DNA of 64,000 nt from Sphingomonas cremea (lineage in GTDB: Bacteria > Pseudomonadota > Alphaproteobacteria > Sphingomonadales > Sphingomonadaceae): positions 248,001 to 312,000 of the forward strand of contig NZ_JAKFGM010000002.1 of NCBI RefSeq assembly GCF_021502585.1, in the 5' to 3' direction. Both the position numbers and the translations under genes were made by a program. How positions within the stretch are numbered: the stretch's first letter is position 1; each line of letters starts with the position of its first letter. This document shows, one piece after another, positions 54,406-64,000 of this stretch. Under the pieces are notes generated by a model. It made no database searches and was not told the origin of the DNA. It saw nothing but the letters and a program-made list of their open reading frames with translations.

Positions 54406-55029
54406 ATGGCGATCCATTTCCACGAAGAAGACCTTCCGTCCGACGATCTGTTCGCCCCGGGTGCGACGATTGCGGTGGATACCGAGGCGATGGGTCTCAT
54501 CCCGGGCCGTGACCGACTGTGCCTGGTTCAATTGAGCGATGGATCGCCGCACGAGCATTTGGTTCGATTTGGCCCGGATAGCGACTATTCTGCGCCCAAC
54601 CTCCGGGCGCTGCTGACCGACCCGGACCGGCTCAAGCTCTATCATTTCGCACGCTTCGACGTAGCGATCATCCGCGCCTATCTCGGCGTCATGGCTACTC
54701 CGCTCTATTGCACCCGGACCGCATCGAAGCTGATCCGGACATATACCGACCGTCACGGACTAAAAGAGCTGGTGAAGGAGCTCCTTGGCACGGACCTGTC
54801 GAAGCAACAGCAAACCAGCGATTGGGGCGCCTCCGAGATCAACGACGCGCAGCGCGAATATGCCGCCAGCGATGTGCGCTACCTTCACCGGTTGAAGGAG
54901 CAGCTCGACCAGCGGCTCCACCGTGAGAATCGCATGGAATTGGCCCAAGCCTGCTTCGATTTCCTGCCCGCGCGGGCACTGCTCGACCTCGCCGGCTGGG
55001 CGGAAGACGATATTTTCGCTCATGGATAA
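54406..55029 (+). CDS. rnd: ribonuclease D, short form
   Basis: 207 aa. DEDD exonuclease: Asp25 and Glu27 in ATIAVDTEAMGLIPGRDRLC, then YHFARFDVAIIRAYLG, and YAASDVRYLHRLKEQLDQRL. The HRDC domains of full-length RNase D are absent, as in many alphaproteobacteria. It trims the 3' ends of tRNA and other RNAs. It precedes lptC by 11 bp. Confidence 0.9.
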   Translation: MAIHFHEEDLPSDDLFAPGATIAVDTEAMGLIPGRDRLCLVQLSDGSPHEHLVRFGPDSDYSAPNLRALLTDPDRLKLYHFARFDVAIIRAYLGVMATPLYCTRTASKLIRTYTDRHGLKELVKELLGTDLSKQQQTSDWGASEINDAQREYAASDVRYLHRLKEQLDQRLHRENRMELAQACFDFLPARALLDLAGWAEDDIFAHG

Positions 55030-55040
55030 GCCGAACCACC

Positions 55041-55679
55041 TTGTCTGAAGCCGCTCATCGAAAGCAGGAGATCAAGCGCTACTGGGCCGAACCTGGGAGC
55101 CGCCACGACATGGTGATCCGTGCGATGAAGTACGGTTTGCCCATAATCATCGTCGTGCTTGTCTTCATGCTTGCCATCGCCCCATTCGAGAAGCGCGGGG
55201 ACGTCAGCTTCATTCTGGACAAGAATAAAGTGGATGAGGCGCGAGAGCGGATGAGGGTCGAGCAGGCGAGCTATGTCGGCGAGGACAATAAGGGTCAGAA
55301 ATTCCAAATCGTCGCCGATCGCGCGGTACAGCAGTCAAGCAATGTGCCGATCGTGATGATCGAAGGGATGCGGGCGCGACTGAACCTGGCGCGGGGACCA
55401 CTGAGTATCGCGGCGATGAAAGGCAGCTACGATATCGAACAGGAAAAGGTACAGGTCGTAGGGCCAGTCGCGGTGGTCGGGCCGGACGGTTATCGACTGC
55501 TGACGCGTGACGTGCGGGTCGATCTGGACAAGCGTACGATGCAATCGAGCGGTCCGGTCAGCGGGACTATGAAGCTTGGGCAGTTTCAGGCGGGCCAGCT
55601 GAGTGCCGACCTGGACGAGCGCATAGTGCGGCTCGATCGCGGAGTCCGCTTGAAAATCGAGCAGGGGGCAGTCAGATGA
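55041..55679 (+). CDS. lptC: LPS export protein LptC
   Basis: 212 aa from TTG 55041. Membrane anchor about 28-46 (YGLPIIIVVLVFMLAIAPFE), then a periplasmic beta-jellyroll (QKFQIVADRAVQQSSNVPIV; GDSR-like repeats). It accepts LPS from LptB2FG and passes it to LptA. Overlaps lptA by four bases. Confidence 0.86.
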   Translation: MSEAAHRKQEIKRYWAEPGSRHDMVIRAMKYGLPIIIVVLVFMLAIAPFEKRGDVSFILDKNKVDEARERMRVEQASYVGEDNKGQKFQIVADRAVQQSSNVPIVMIEGMRARLNLARGPLSIAAMKGSYDIEQEKVQVVGPVAVVGPDGYRLLTRDVRVDLDKRTMQSSGPVSGTMKLGQFQAGQLSADLDERIVRLDRGVRLKIEQGAVR

Positions 55680-56221
55680 TCTTCATGAAGTCGAAGCGGA
55701 TCATCGCATGCAGCCTGATTGCTGCCGGCCTCCTGGGCGCAGGGATGGCCCAAGCCCAAGAAGGTATTTCGGCGCTCAAAGGGCATGACAGTAAGGCGCC
55801 GGTCGACGTGACCGCTGACCGGATGGAGGTGCAAGACAGGGTGGATCGAGCTATCTTCGCGGGCAATGTACTTGCGCGCCAAGGCGAGCTTTCGCTTCGC
55901 ACGGCACGGCTGACGGTGGCCTATGCAAGCCAGGACGGAATCGACATTAATCGGATCGATGCCAGTGGCGGCGTGACCGTAACCAGCCCAAGTGAAACGG
56001 CGCGCGGCGATTTCGCGGTATACGACCTTAACGAGGGAATGATCACCATGGTCGGCAATGTCCGGCTCGAACGTGGCGGCTCTTATTTGAGCGGCGGGCG
56101 GTTGACGATCGATCTCGATACGGGTCGCGCGGTAATGGACGGCGGACTGCGCGGCGTGAATCAGGGTGGAGGACGGGTAAGCGGCCGCTTTACCGTCCCG
56201 AAGGGCAATTCGAAGCAATGA
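55676..56221 (+). CDS. lptA: LPS periplasmic bridge protein LptA
   Basis: 181 aa with a signal peptide (IIACSLIAAGLLGAGMAQAQ). OstA-like jellyroll: DVTADRMEVQDRVDRAIFAG, GDFAVYDLNEGMITMVGNVR. It forms the periplasmic LPS bridge. Overlaps both neighbours by four bases. Confidence 0.88.
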   Translation: MIFMKSKRIIACSLIAAGLLGAGMAQAQEGISALKGHDSKAPVDVTADRMEVQDRVDRAIFAGNVLARQGELSLRTARLTVAYASQDGIDINRIDASGGVTVTSPSETARGDFAVYDLNEGMITMVGNVRLERGGSYLSGGRLTIDLDTGRAVMDGGLRGVNQGGGRVSGRFTVPKGNSKQ

Positions 56222-56991
56222 ACGAAGCCGCGCTCTTCGAGGCACCCGCCGCCGCCGTTGGAACGGCGATGCGCGGACTTGAAGTGCGCTCGATTGCCAA
56301 AAGTTATGACAAGCGGGCGGTACTGCATGATGTCTCGCTCCACGTTGAGCGCGGCGAGGTCGTTGGCCTTCTCGGTCCCAACGGCGCGGGCAAGACCACC
56401 TGCTTTTACTCCGTGATGGGCCTGGCACGTCCAGATGCCGGGCGTATCTTCCTGGACGGGCGCGACATTACGCATTTGCCTATGTACCGGCGATCCATCC
56501 TCGGGCTTGGCTATCTGCCGCAGGAAACCTCGATCTTCCGGGGATTGACTGTCGAACAGAATATTCTGTCGGTGCTCGAAATATCCGAGCCCGACAGCAA
56601 CGCGCGTGAGGCTCGGCTTGAGCAACTGCTCGGGGAATTCGGCCTCGCCCACCTTCGCGACGCCCCGGCAATGGCGCTTTCAGGCGGCGAACGGCGGCGA
56701 TGTGAAATCGCGCGGTCGTTGGCCGCCGAGCCGTCGATCATGCTGCTCGACGAGCCCTTCGCCGGGATCGATCCGATTTCCATCGCCGATATCCGCGACC
56801 TCGTCTGCGAGCTCAAGCAGCGCGATATTGGCGTCCTCATCACCGACCATAATGTTCGTGAAACGCTCGACATCGTCGACCGCGCCTGCATCATCTATGA
56901 TGGGCAGGTCCTTTTCGAAGGCACCCCGCAGGCCCTGGTCGCGGATGAGAATGTGCGGAGGCTCTACCTTGGCGAAAGCTTCGCGCTCTAG
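56218..56991 (+). CDS. lptB: LPS export ABC ATPase LptB
   Basis: 257 aa. Walker A GPNGAGKT at 53-60, GLGYLPQETSIFRGLTVEQN (LptB-specific), signature ALSGGERRRCEIARSLA and Walker B IMLLDEPFAGIDPISI. It powers LPS extraction from the inner membrane. 18 bp before rpoN. Confidence 0.95.
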   Translation: MNEAALFEAPAAAVGTAMRGLEVRSIAKSYDKRAVLHDVSLHVERGEVVGLLGPNGAGKTTCFYSVMGLARPDAGRIFLDGRDITHLPMYRRSILGLGYLPQETSIFRGLTVEQNILSVLEISEPDSNAREARLEQLLGEFGLAHLRDAPAMALSGGERRRCEIARSLAAEPSIMLLDEPFAGIDPISIADIRDLVCELKQRDIGVLITDHNVRETLDIVDRACIIYDGQVLFEGTPQALVADENVRRLYLGESFAL

Positions 56992-57009
56992 CGCGGGAGT
57001 GTAGCAGCC

Positions 57010-58470
57010 ATGGGGCTAGGCCCGCGTATCGATATTCGCGTTTCACAGTCGCTGGTGATGACCCAGCAGCTGCAGCAGGCAATCAAGCTGCTTGCCTTGT
57101 CCAACCTCGAAATCGAGGCCGTCATCGCCGAGGAATTGGCCAAGAATCCGTTGCTTGAGGCTCGACCGGGCGAGGGAGGCGCCGGGGAAGGAGTCATTCT
57201 TCGAGAGGACCGCGAGATTGGTGAGGAAGCCGCCGATCCAACTGGATCGGACGAGCTGATCGGCAGACTCGGTGGCGCCGACGATAGCCCGGTCGATGTC
57301 GACTGGCGCGAGGCCGCGCTGGAGACCGACAGTTTCGCCGACGTCGGCGGCGTGTCCGGCGGAGAGGAAGCGTTCGATTTTGATCGGCTCGAAGGCGGCG
57401 AGGCAGGGCTTGCCGAGCATCTCATGAGCCAGCTGCACGGGGTAGGTGGGACTGTGGGGCGGCTGGCCGAAGCAATCGTCCATGAGCTTGAGGAAACCGG
57501 CTATCTTGAAACGCCGCTCCGGGTGATCGCGGGGGAACTGGAGGCCAGCCTTAAGGAGGCCGAGGACGCACTGGCCATCGTTCAGTCACTGGATCCGCCG
57601 GGGATCGCTGCACGAAATTTGGAAGAATGCATCGCGCTCCAGGCGAAGTCCGCCGACCGCTACGACCCGGCGATGGCTAGGCTGATCGCCAACCTCGACA
57701 TGCTCGCCAAAGGGCGAATGGCGGACCTTCGCCGCATCTGTGGTGTCGACGAAGAGGATCTTGCCGACATGGTGCGCGAACTTCGCGCCTACGACCCCAA
57801 GCCCGGTTGCCGCTTCGTCACCAAGGAGCCGGAGGCGATCACGCCCGACGTTTTCGTCCGGCAAACCAAGACGGGCTGGCTGGTAGAGCTCAACAATAGC
57901 GCGCTGCCGCAAGTCCTGGTCAACCGCCGCTACCACGCCGAGTTGAAGCGAGGGCCGCAGGACAAGGCGTCGAAGGCCTGGCTGGGAGATTGCCTGGCCA
58001 GCGCCAACTGGTTGGTTAAAGCTCTCGACCAGCGCGCCCGGACCATCGTCAAGGTGGCGACTGAAATATTGAAACAGCAGCAGGGCTTTTTCGAGCACGG
58101 CGTATCCGCACTCCGCCCGCTGACCCTCGCCAAGGTGGCCGAGGCGATCGAAATGCATGAATCGACCGTCAGCCGAGTGACGTCGAACAAGTTTCTTGCC
58201 TGTGATCGGGGCATGTTCGAGCTCAAATATTTCTTCGGCTCGGGCGTCGCAAGCGAAGGCGGCGAGGGCGCCGCCGCCGAGGCGGTCAAGGCCGCCATCG
58301 GCAAGCTGATTGCCGAAGAACGCGAAATATTGAGTGATGACACGCTGGTCGAGTTGCTCAAGGAACAGGGCTTCGACCTCGCCCGCCGCACCGTAGCAAA
58401 ATATCGTGAGGCGATGGGCATCGGCTCATCGATTCAGAGACGGCGCCAGCGGAAAATGGTGGGCGGATAG
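57010..58470 (+). CDS. rpoN: RNA polymerase sigma-54 factor
   Basis: 486 aa. Gln-rich activator-interacting N-terminus (QSLVMTQQLQQAIKLLALSN), core-binding region, HTH in VAEAIEMHESTVSRVTSNKF, and the C-terminal RpoN box ARRTVAKYREAMGIGSS. It needs enhancer-binding AAA+ activators. Convergent with the following hydrolase gene. hpf and ptsN, often adjacent, are at 22-23 kb. Confidence 0.95.
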   Translation: MGLGPRIDIRVSQSLVMTQQLQQAIKLLALSNLEIEAVIAEELAKNPLLEARPGEGGAGEGVILREDREIGEEAADPTGSDELIGRLGGADDSPVDVDWREAALETDSFADVGGVSGGEEAFDFDRLEGGEAGLAEHLMSQLHGVGGTVGRLAEAIVHELEETGYLETPLRVIAGELEASLKEAEDALAIVQSLDPPGIAARNLEECIALQAKSADRYDPAMARLIANLDMLAKGRMADLRRICGVDEEDLADMVRELRAYDPKPGCRFVTKEPEAITPDVFVRQTKTGWLVELNNSALPQVLVNRRYHAELKRGPQDKASKAWLGDCLASANWLVKALDQRARTIVKVATEILKQQQGFFEHGVSALRPLTLAKVAEAIEMHESTVSRVTSNKFLACDRGMFELKYFFGSGVASEGGEGAAAEAVKAAIGKLIAEEREILSDDTLVELLKEQGFDLARRTVAKYREAMGIGSSIQRRRQRKMVGG

Positions 58471-58472
58471 GG

Positions 58473-59711
58473 CTAGTGTTTGCGTGCGCGGCCGTAAGTT
58501 GCCGGCCTCGCACCTTTAATCCAGTCTGCCAACAGTCGGAAATAGCCATCAGTTATACGCGTGTAAGTTCGTGTGCCGTCCGCCGCTTCGACGAACTCGG
58601 CCATGCCATGGTCGGTGTCCGGAAAGCTATAGATCGTAAGATCGGCTCCCGCACCGCGGATCTTCAGCAGGCTGGCAAGGGTGGTTTCTGAAGGTGCTTC
58701 ACGGTCCGCTTCGGCTAGCACCCACAACTGCGGCGCCTTCACCCGGCGAATCACGGTCGGTCCGTCGTAGTTCCAAATCAACTCTAGGTTATCGAATAGT
58801 GGCCGTCCGATTCGATGCAGATCTGCCTCGCTCTCCCGAAGGACATCACCAGTGAATTCCCCTTGAATCTCGGTAAACCAGGGCCTCGATCCATATCGAC
58901 GCCTTACCGCAGCCAAGCGGTCAAAGCCGGTTGTGAAATTGGATCCGACCAGCAACCCCGTGGCTTCAGCTACCTCCGCAGCTGCGGCTAGGTCAGCAGC
59001 GCCATAACCTTTTGCCCGCATTTCGCTTAGCACTTGTTCGTGATCTTCTCCGATCGGGCTTTCGATTAGGCCGAAACCAACTGCGACAAAGTCGACAGGA
59101 GTGCGTGTAGCAGCCAACGGCGCGACCCAGCCGCCTTGGCTACCGCCAAAATACCCTGCTCTGTCAAATCGACCTTCGGCAAGCCGTCGTGCAGCTTTCA
59201 TCGCCGCCGCCGCATCGTCGGCAAGCAATTCGAAGTTCTGAGTATATTCGCCTGCGGACTTGGCGGTGCCGCGCTTGTCATAGGCAAACACGGTTAGGCC
59301 ATAAGACGCGAAAATATATGGATATGGGCTGGTGAGGGGAGAGGTTCGCTCCGAACCGTGAACCAGCACTACCAGGGGATGGGGCCCGCCCGGCGGCTCG
59401 ATCAATGTGCCACTTAGCTTGGTTCCATGACTGGTGAACTCTGCTGCTTCCATGCGAAGGGCGACCATCGACCATGGTGGGCTGGCAGCATTGTCGCCGG
59501 CGACCCATTTCCCGGATGTGCATTTCAGTGGACTATCGTCGGCGGCCAGGCTTCCCCGCCGACCATCCCCAAACATGAAGCGAAGATTGCCCGCTTGGGG
59601 CTGCGTGATCACTACATATTCATGCGATGTGGGGGAATGGAACAAGCCTGTGGGACAGATCGAGCCAGTCGAAGTCATGGCGAGTGCGGCGGCAATCCAG
59701 TTGGTAATCAT
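58473..59711 (-). CDS. alpha/beta hydrolase, probably secreted
   Basis: 412 aa. N-terminal hydrophobic stretch (ITNWIAAALAMTSTG) may be a signal. Oxyanion region LVVLVHGSERTSPLTSPYPY, nucleophile elbow GGSQGG, and a late His in SFPDTDHGMAEFVEAADG. Substrate unknown; the N-terminal ~100 residues have no assigned fold. The start lacks a good ribosome site. Confidence 0.8.
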   Translation of the reverse strand: MITNWIAAALAMTSTGSICPTGLFHSPTSHEYVVITQPQAGNLRFMFGDGRRGSLAADDSPLKCTSGKWVAGDNAASPPWSMVALRMEAAEFTSHGTKLSGTLIEPPGGPHPLVVLVHGSERTSPLTSPYPYIFASYGLTVFAYDKRGTAKSAGEYTQNFELLADDAAAAMKAARRLAEGRFDRAGYFGGSQGGWVAPLAATRTPVDFVAVGFGLIESPIGEDHEQVLSEMRAKGYGAADLAAAAEVAEATGLLVGSNFTTGFDRLAAVRRRYGSRPWFTEIQGEFTGDVLRESEADLHRIGRPLFDNLELIWNYDGPTVIRRVKAPQLWVLAEADREAPSETTLASLLKIRGAGADLTIYSFPDTDHGMAEFVEAADGTRTYTRITDGYFRLLADWIKGARPATYGRARKH

Positions 59712-59777
59712 CTACGCAACCCTAGCTTTGGCGTCGGCTGCGCTAGTTAATGAACAAGCGCTCGAAGGCAAGCGGGC

Positions 59778-60563
59778 TTAAAGGACTATTCGCGCCCAGA
59801 TCGGCAGGTGGTCGCTTGCCTTGCGCGCCTCCGAGCTGGCGTGGACTCCGGCCGCCTCAATCGCCAGTTCGTGGCCGACGATGATCCGGTCGAGCGCCGC
59901 GACTGGTCGGCGAGCGTGGAAGCTCGGCCCGGTCGGGGCGACGCGATAAGTGCCATTCAATTCCTTGAGGCAGCCGCCGGCCTCACGCCACTCGTTGGTA
60001 TCGCCCATCAGGATGGTCGGCATTTTCTGCGGGCGCCTGGCGATTGCTTCGAGGATCGCCCGCATTTGGCGCCGCCGCCAAAGGCCGCTGAGATCGAGAT
60101 GCATTCCGACGATGCGAACTGGCCGGTCGCCAAACAGTAGCTCCGCCATGACTGCTCCGCGAGGCTCGAGCGTCGGCAAATCGAGCGCAGCGACATCGAT
60201 CACACCGACATGCTTCTTCACCAACAGGGCGTTGCCGTGCCAGCCCAGGTTTCGGGTGTTCACGTTGAGCAGCCGCTCCGCATGTTTGACGCCCGGAAAA
60301 TTCTCCAGCGTACGGCGGTGGCGCACTCGGAATGGCACCGGCTTGTACAGGCCATGATCGTCGATCAACTCGTGCGGTACTGCCGCCCCGCGCCCGCCGA
60401 TACGTTTATCCGCCTCCTGAAGCGCGACGACATCGGCGTCGATTTCCTGGAGGACGTGGAGCACCCGCTCGGGCCGCCGCCGCCGGTCGGTCCCGATCGC
60501 CTTGCGCATATTATAGCTGGCGACGGTGATAGTTTGGGCAGCAATCATTGCTTCGCCAACCAT
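59778..60563 (-). CDS. endonuclease/exonuclease/phosphatase family protein
   Basis: 261 aa from ATG 60563 (or ATG 60548). Family motifs: TVASYNMRKAIGTDRRRRPE, VVALQEADKRIGG, VGMHLDLSGLWRRRQMRAIL, LMGDTNEWREAGG and KASDHLPIWARIVL. A Mg-dependent phosphoesterase; substrate (DNA, phospholipid or other) not decidable. Immediately downstream of gyrB, starting 20 bp after the gyrB stop. Confidence 0.87.
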   Translation of the reverse strand: MVGEAMIAAQTITVASYNMRKAIGTDRRRRPERVLHVLQEIDADVVALQEADKRIGGRGAAVPHELIDDHGLYKPVPFRVRHRRTLENFPGVKHAERLLNVNTRNLGWHGNALLVKKHVGVIDVAALDLPTLEPRGAVMAELLFGDRPVRIVGMHLDLSGLWRRRQMRAILEAIARRPQKMPTILMGDTNEWREAGGCLKELNGTYRVAPTGPSFHARRPVAALDRIIVGHELAIEAAGVHASSEARKASDHLPIWARIVL

Positions 60564-60582
60564 CGCCGCATGGCCGGGTTCC

Positions 60583-63096
<2,514 letters not shown>

Positions 63097-63105
63097 TCAC
63101 TCAAT

Positions 63106-63131
63106 CGCGCGCGCGTATGCGCACGCGCGTA
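63106..63131. repeat. 26-nt alternating purine-pyrimidine tract upstream of gyrB
   Basis: From 63106 to 63131 every step alternates pyrimidine and purine (mostly CG, with TATG and CAC steps), a Z-DNA-prone pattern, 43-68 bases upstream of the gyrB start. Confidence 0.75.
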
Positions 63132-63134
63132 AAG

Positions 63135-63168
63135 CGCGAGCCGTCCCACAATCGAAGGACGGCTCGCG
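63135..63168 (-). terminator. hairpin between the RNA helicase and gyrB
   Basis: Perfect 12-bp arms CGCGAGCCGTCC (63135-63146) and GGACGGCTCGCG (63157-63168). Read leftward it follows the helicase stop at 63190 and is succeeded by CTTTA. A likely terminator, with a weak T run. Confidence 0.6.
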
Positions 63169-63189
63169 GCAAGGGTCAAGCTTGCAGGT

Positions 63190-64000
63190 TTAGCCCTGCG
63201 CGCGGTTCGGCCGGCCCTGGCCCCCTCCGCCGCCACGACGGCCGCGGAACGGGCGCTTGCCGGCGCCACCCTCGGGACGATGGGCGGGATGACTGCCGAT
63301 GCGCTGCGGATGGCGCTGGCCATCACTGCGCACCGCGCCGTCACGACGCTGCCCCTGATCCGAACGCTGCTCGCCATGGCGACGATCGCCAATCGGCTGA
63401 ATTGCAACGCGCGGACCCGAGGGACGGCCATGACGATGGCCGCCGTCGCGGCGCCCGCCGCCACGTTCGCCACGCTCACCGCGAGCGGGGGTCGGCAGTT
63501 TGAGTGCCTTGAGCGCCTGGACAGCCGCCATAAAGCCGTCGGGCAGCGGGGCTGTGGGAAGCTTCTGGCGCGTAGTCCGCTCGATATCGCGCAGGTTTAT
63601 GCGCTCATCGTCCGAGCAAAAAGCAATGGCGATGCCGTCGGCCCCGGCGCGCGCTGTGCGGCCGATGCGATGGACATATTGTTCGGGCACGTCGGGCAGG
63701 TCGAAGTTGCAGACATGGCTGACGCCCGGGATGTCGATCCCGCGCGCGGCGATGTCGGTCGCGACAAGCACTGGCATCTGGCCGGACTTGAAGGCGGCCA
63801 GCGCCCGCTCGCGCTGCGGCTGCGACTTGTTGCCGTGAATGGCATTGGCGCCGATGCCCGCGGCGGTCAGCTGGCGGACGATCTTGTCGGCGCCATGCTT
63901 GGTGCGGCTGAAGACCAGCGCGCGCTCGATCTCTTTGGTCTGGAGATAGAGCGTCAGCAGGGCTGCCTTTTCCGCCTGATTGACGAAGGTAACGCTCTGG
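63190..64000 (-). CDS. RhlE-type DEAD-box RNA helicase, C-terminal part (cut by window edge)
   Basis: About 270 aa are visible. RecA-like domain 2: ALVFSRTKHGADKIVRQLTA, then NAIHGNKSQPQRERALAAFK, VLVATDIAARGIDIPGVSHV and the HRIGRTARAG motif VI. An Arg/Gly-rich tail follows (GERGERGGGRRDGGHRHGRP; RGRRGGGGGQGRPN), usual in RhlE proteins. The DEAD box lies beyond the edge. It remodels RNA in ribosome assembly or decay. Confidence 0.9.
   Translation of the reverse strand, partial: QSVTFVNQAEKAALLTLYLQTKEIERALVFSRTKHGADKIVRQLTAAGIGANAIHGNKSQPQRERALAAFKSGQMPVLVATDIAARGIDIPGVSHVCNFDLPDVPEQYVHRIGRTARAGADGIAIAFCSDDERINLRDIERTTRQKLPTAPLPDGFMAAVQALKALKLPTPARGERGERGGGRRDGGHRHGRPSGPRVAIQPIGDRRHGEQRSDQGQRRDGAVRSDGQRHPQRIGSHPAHRPEGGAGKRPFRGRRGGGGGQGRPNRAQG

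Overview
This 64 kb window is a GC-rich bacterial chromosome segment. Gene content and order point to an alphaproteobacterium of the order Sphingomonadales: mmcB, DUF1491, DUF3576, DUF5996 and MJ0042-finger proteins, DUF4402 pilin-like genes, and the block hemE-hemJ-rho-mnmE-mnmG-rsmG-parA-parB. Nearly everything is housekeeping core genome. I see no insertion sequence, prophage or CRISPR array. Genes are tightly packed, and many neighbours share ATGA or TGATG stop/start overlaps.

The centre of interest is the roughly 300 bp non-coding gap at 25789-26090 between maf and hemE. In alphaproteobacteria this neighbourhood is the chromosomal replication origin. Here all genes from about 19.7 to 25.8 kb run leftward, and all genes from 26.1 to 36.0 kb run rightward. 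The gap holds degenerate DnaA-box-like 9-mers, an AT-rich stretch beside hemE, a nested palindrome, and eight GANTC (CcrM-type) sites within 118 bp. Two near-perfect parS sites lie 6-8 kb away, one between mnmE and mnmG and one inside the rsmG coding sequence, just before parA-parB.

Layout. 0-2 kb: isocitrate lyase (cut by the edge) divergent from its probable fatty-acyl/acetate regulator. 2-6.4 kb: DUF5996 protein and pheS-pheT. 6.4-10.2 kb: plsC, a YdcF-like protein and ftsX-ftsE leftward, with an MJ0042 zinc-finger membrane protein rightward. 10.2-15.8 kb: tRNA-Leu and a chaperone-usher-type pilus locus (usher, chaperone, two DUF4402 proteins, plus a small secreted protein). 15.9-25.8 kb: PBP1A, metalloprotease, YcgN-like, ankyrin and mmcB genes, sleB, DUF1491, thioesterase, ptsN, hpf, dnaQ, coaE, aroE, maf. 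25.8-26.1 kb: origin. 26.1-36 kb: hemE, hemJ, rho, two TerC proteins, mnmE, mnmG, rsmG, parA, parB. 36-47.8 kb: holA, lptE, leuS, DUF3576 lipoprotein, beta-barrel-like protein, ThiE-like, YggS, ribA, xth, lolA, ftsK. 47.9-53.3 kb: UbiH-like hydroxylase, Lon-N-domain protein, CnoX-like thioredoxin, tRNA-Gly, rpmG, an unknown small protein, a LigC-type ATP-dependent ligase. 53.3-64 kb: double cold-shock protein, ribonuclease D, lptC-lptA-lptB, rpoN, hydrolase, an endonuclease/phosphatase-family protein, gyrB, and an RhlE-type helicase cut by the right edge.

Functional themes are chromosome replication and segregation (origin, parS, parAB, dnaQ, holA, gyrB, ftsK), cell envelope (lptABCE, lolA, plsC, PBP1A, ftsEX, sleB, pili), translation and tRNA modification (pheST, leuS, mnmE/mnmG, rsmG, hpf, rpmG), and heme synthesis. 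Less explained elements are the paired hairpins between xth and lolA, the repeats upstream of the pilin gene and of aceA, and the Z-DNA-prone tract upstream of gyrB.
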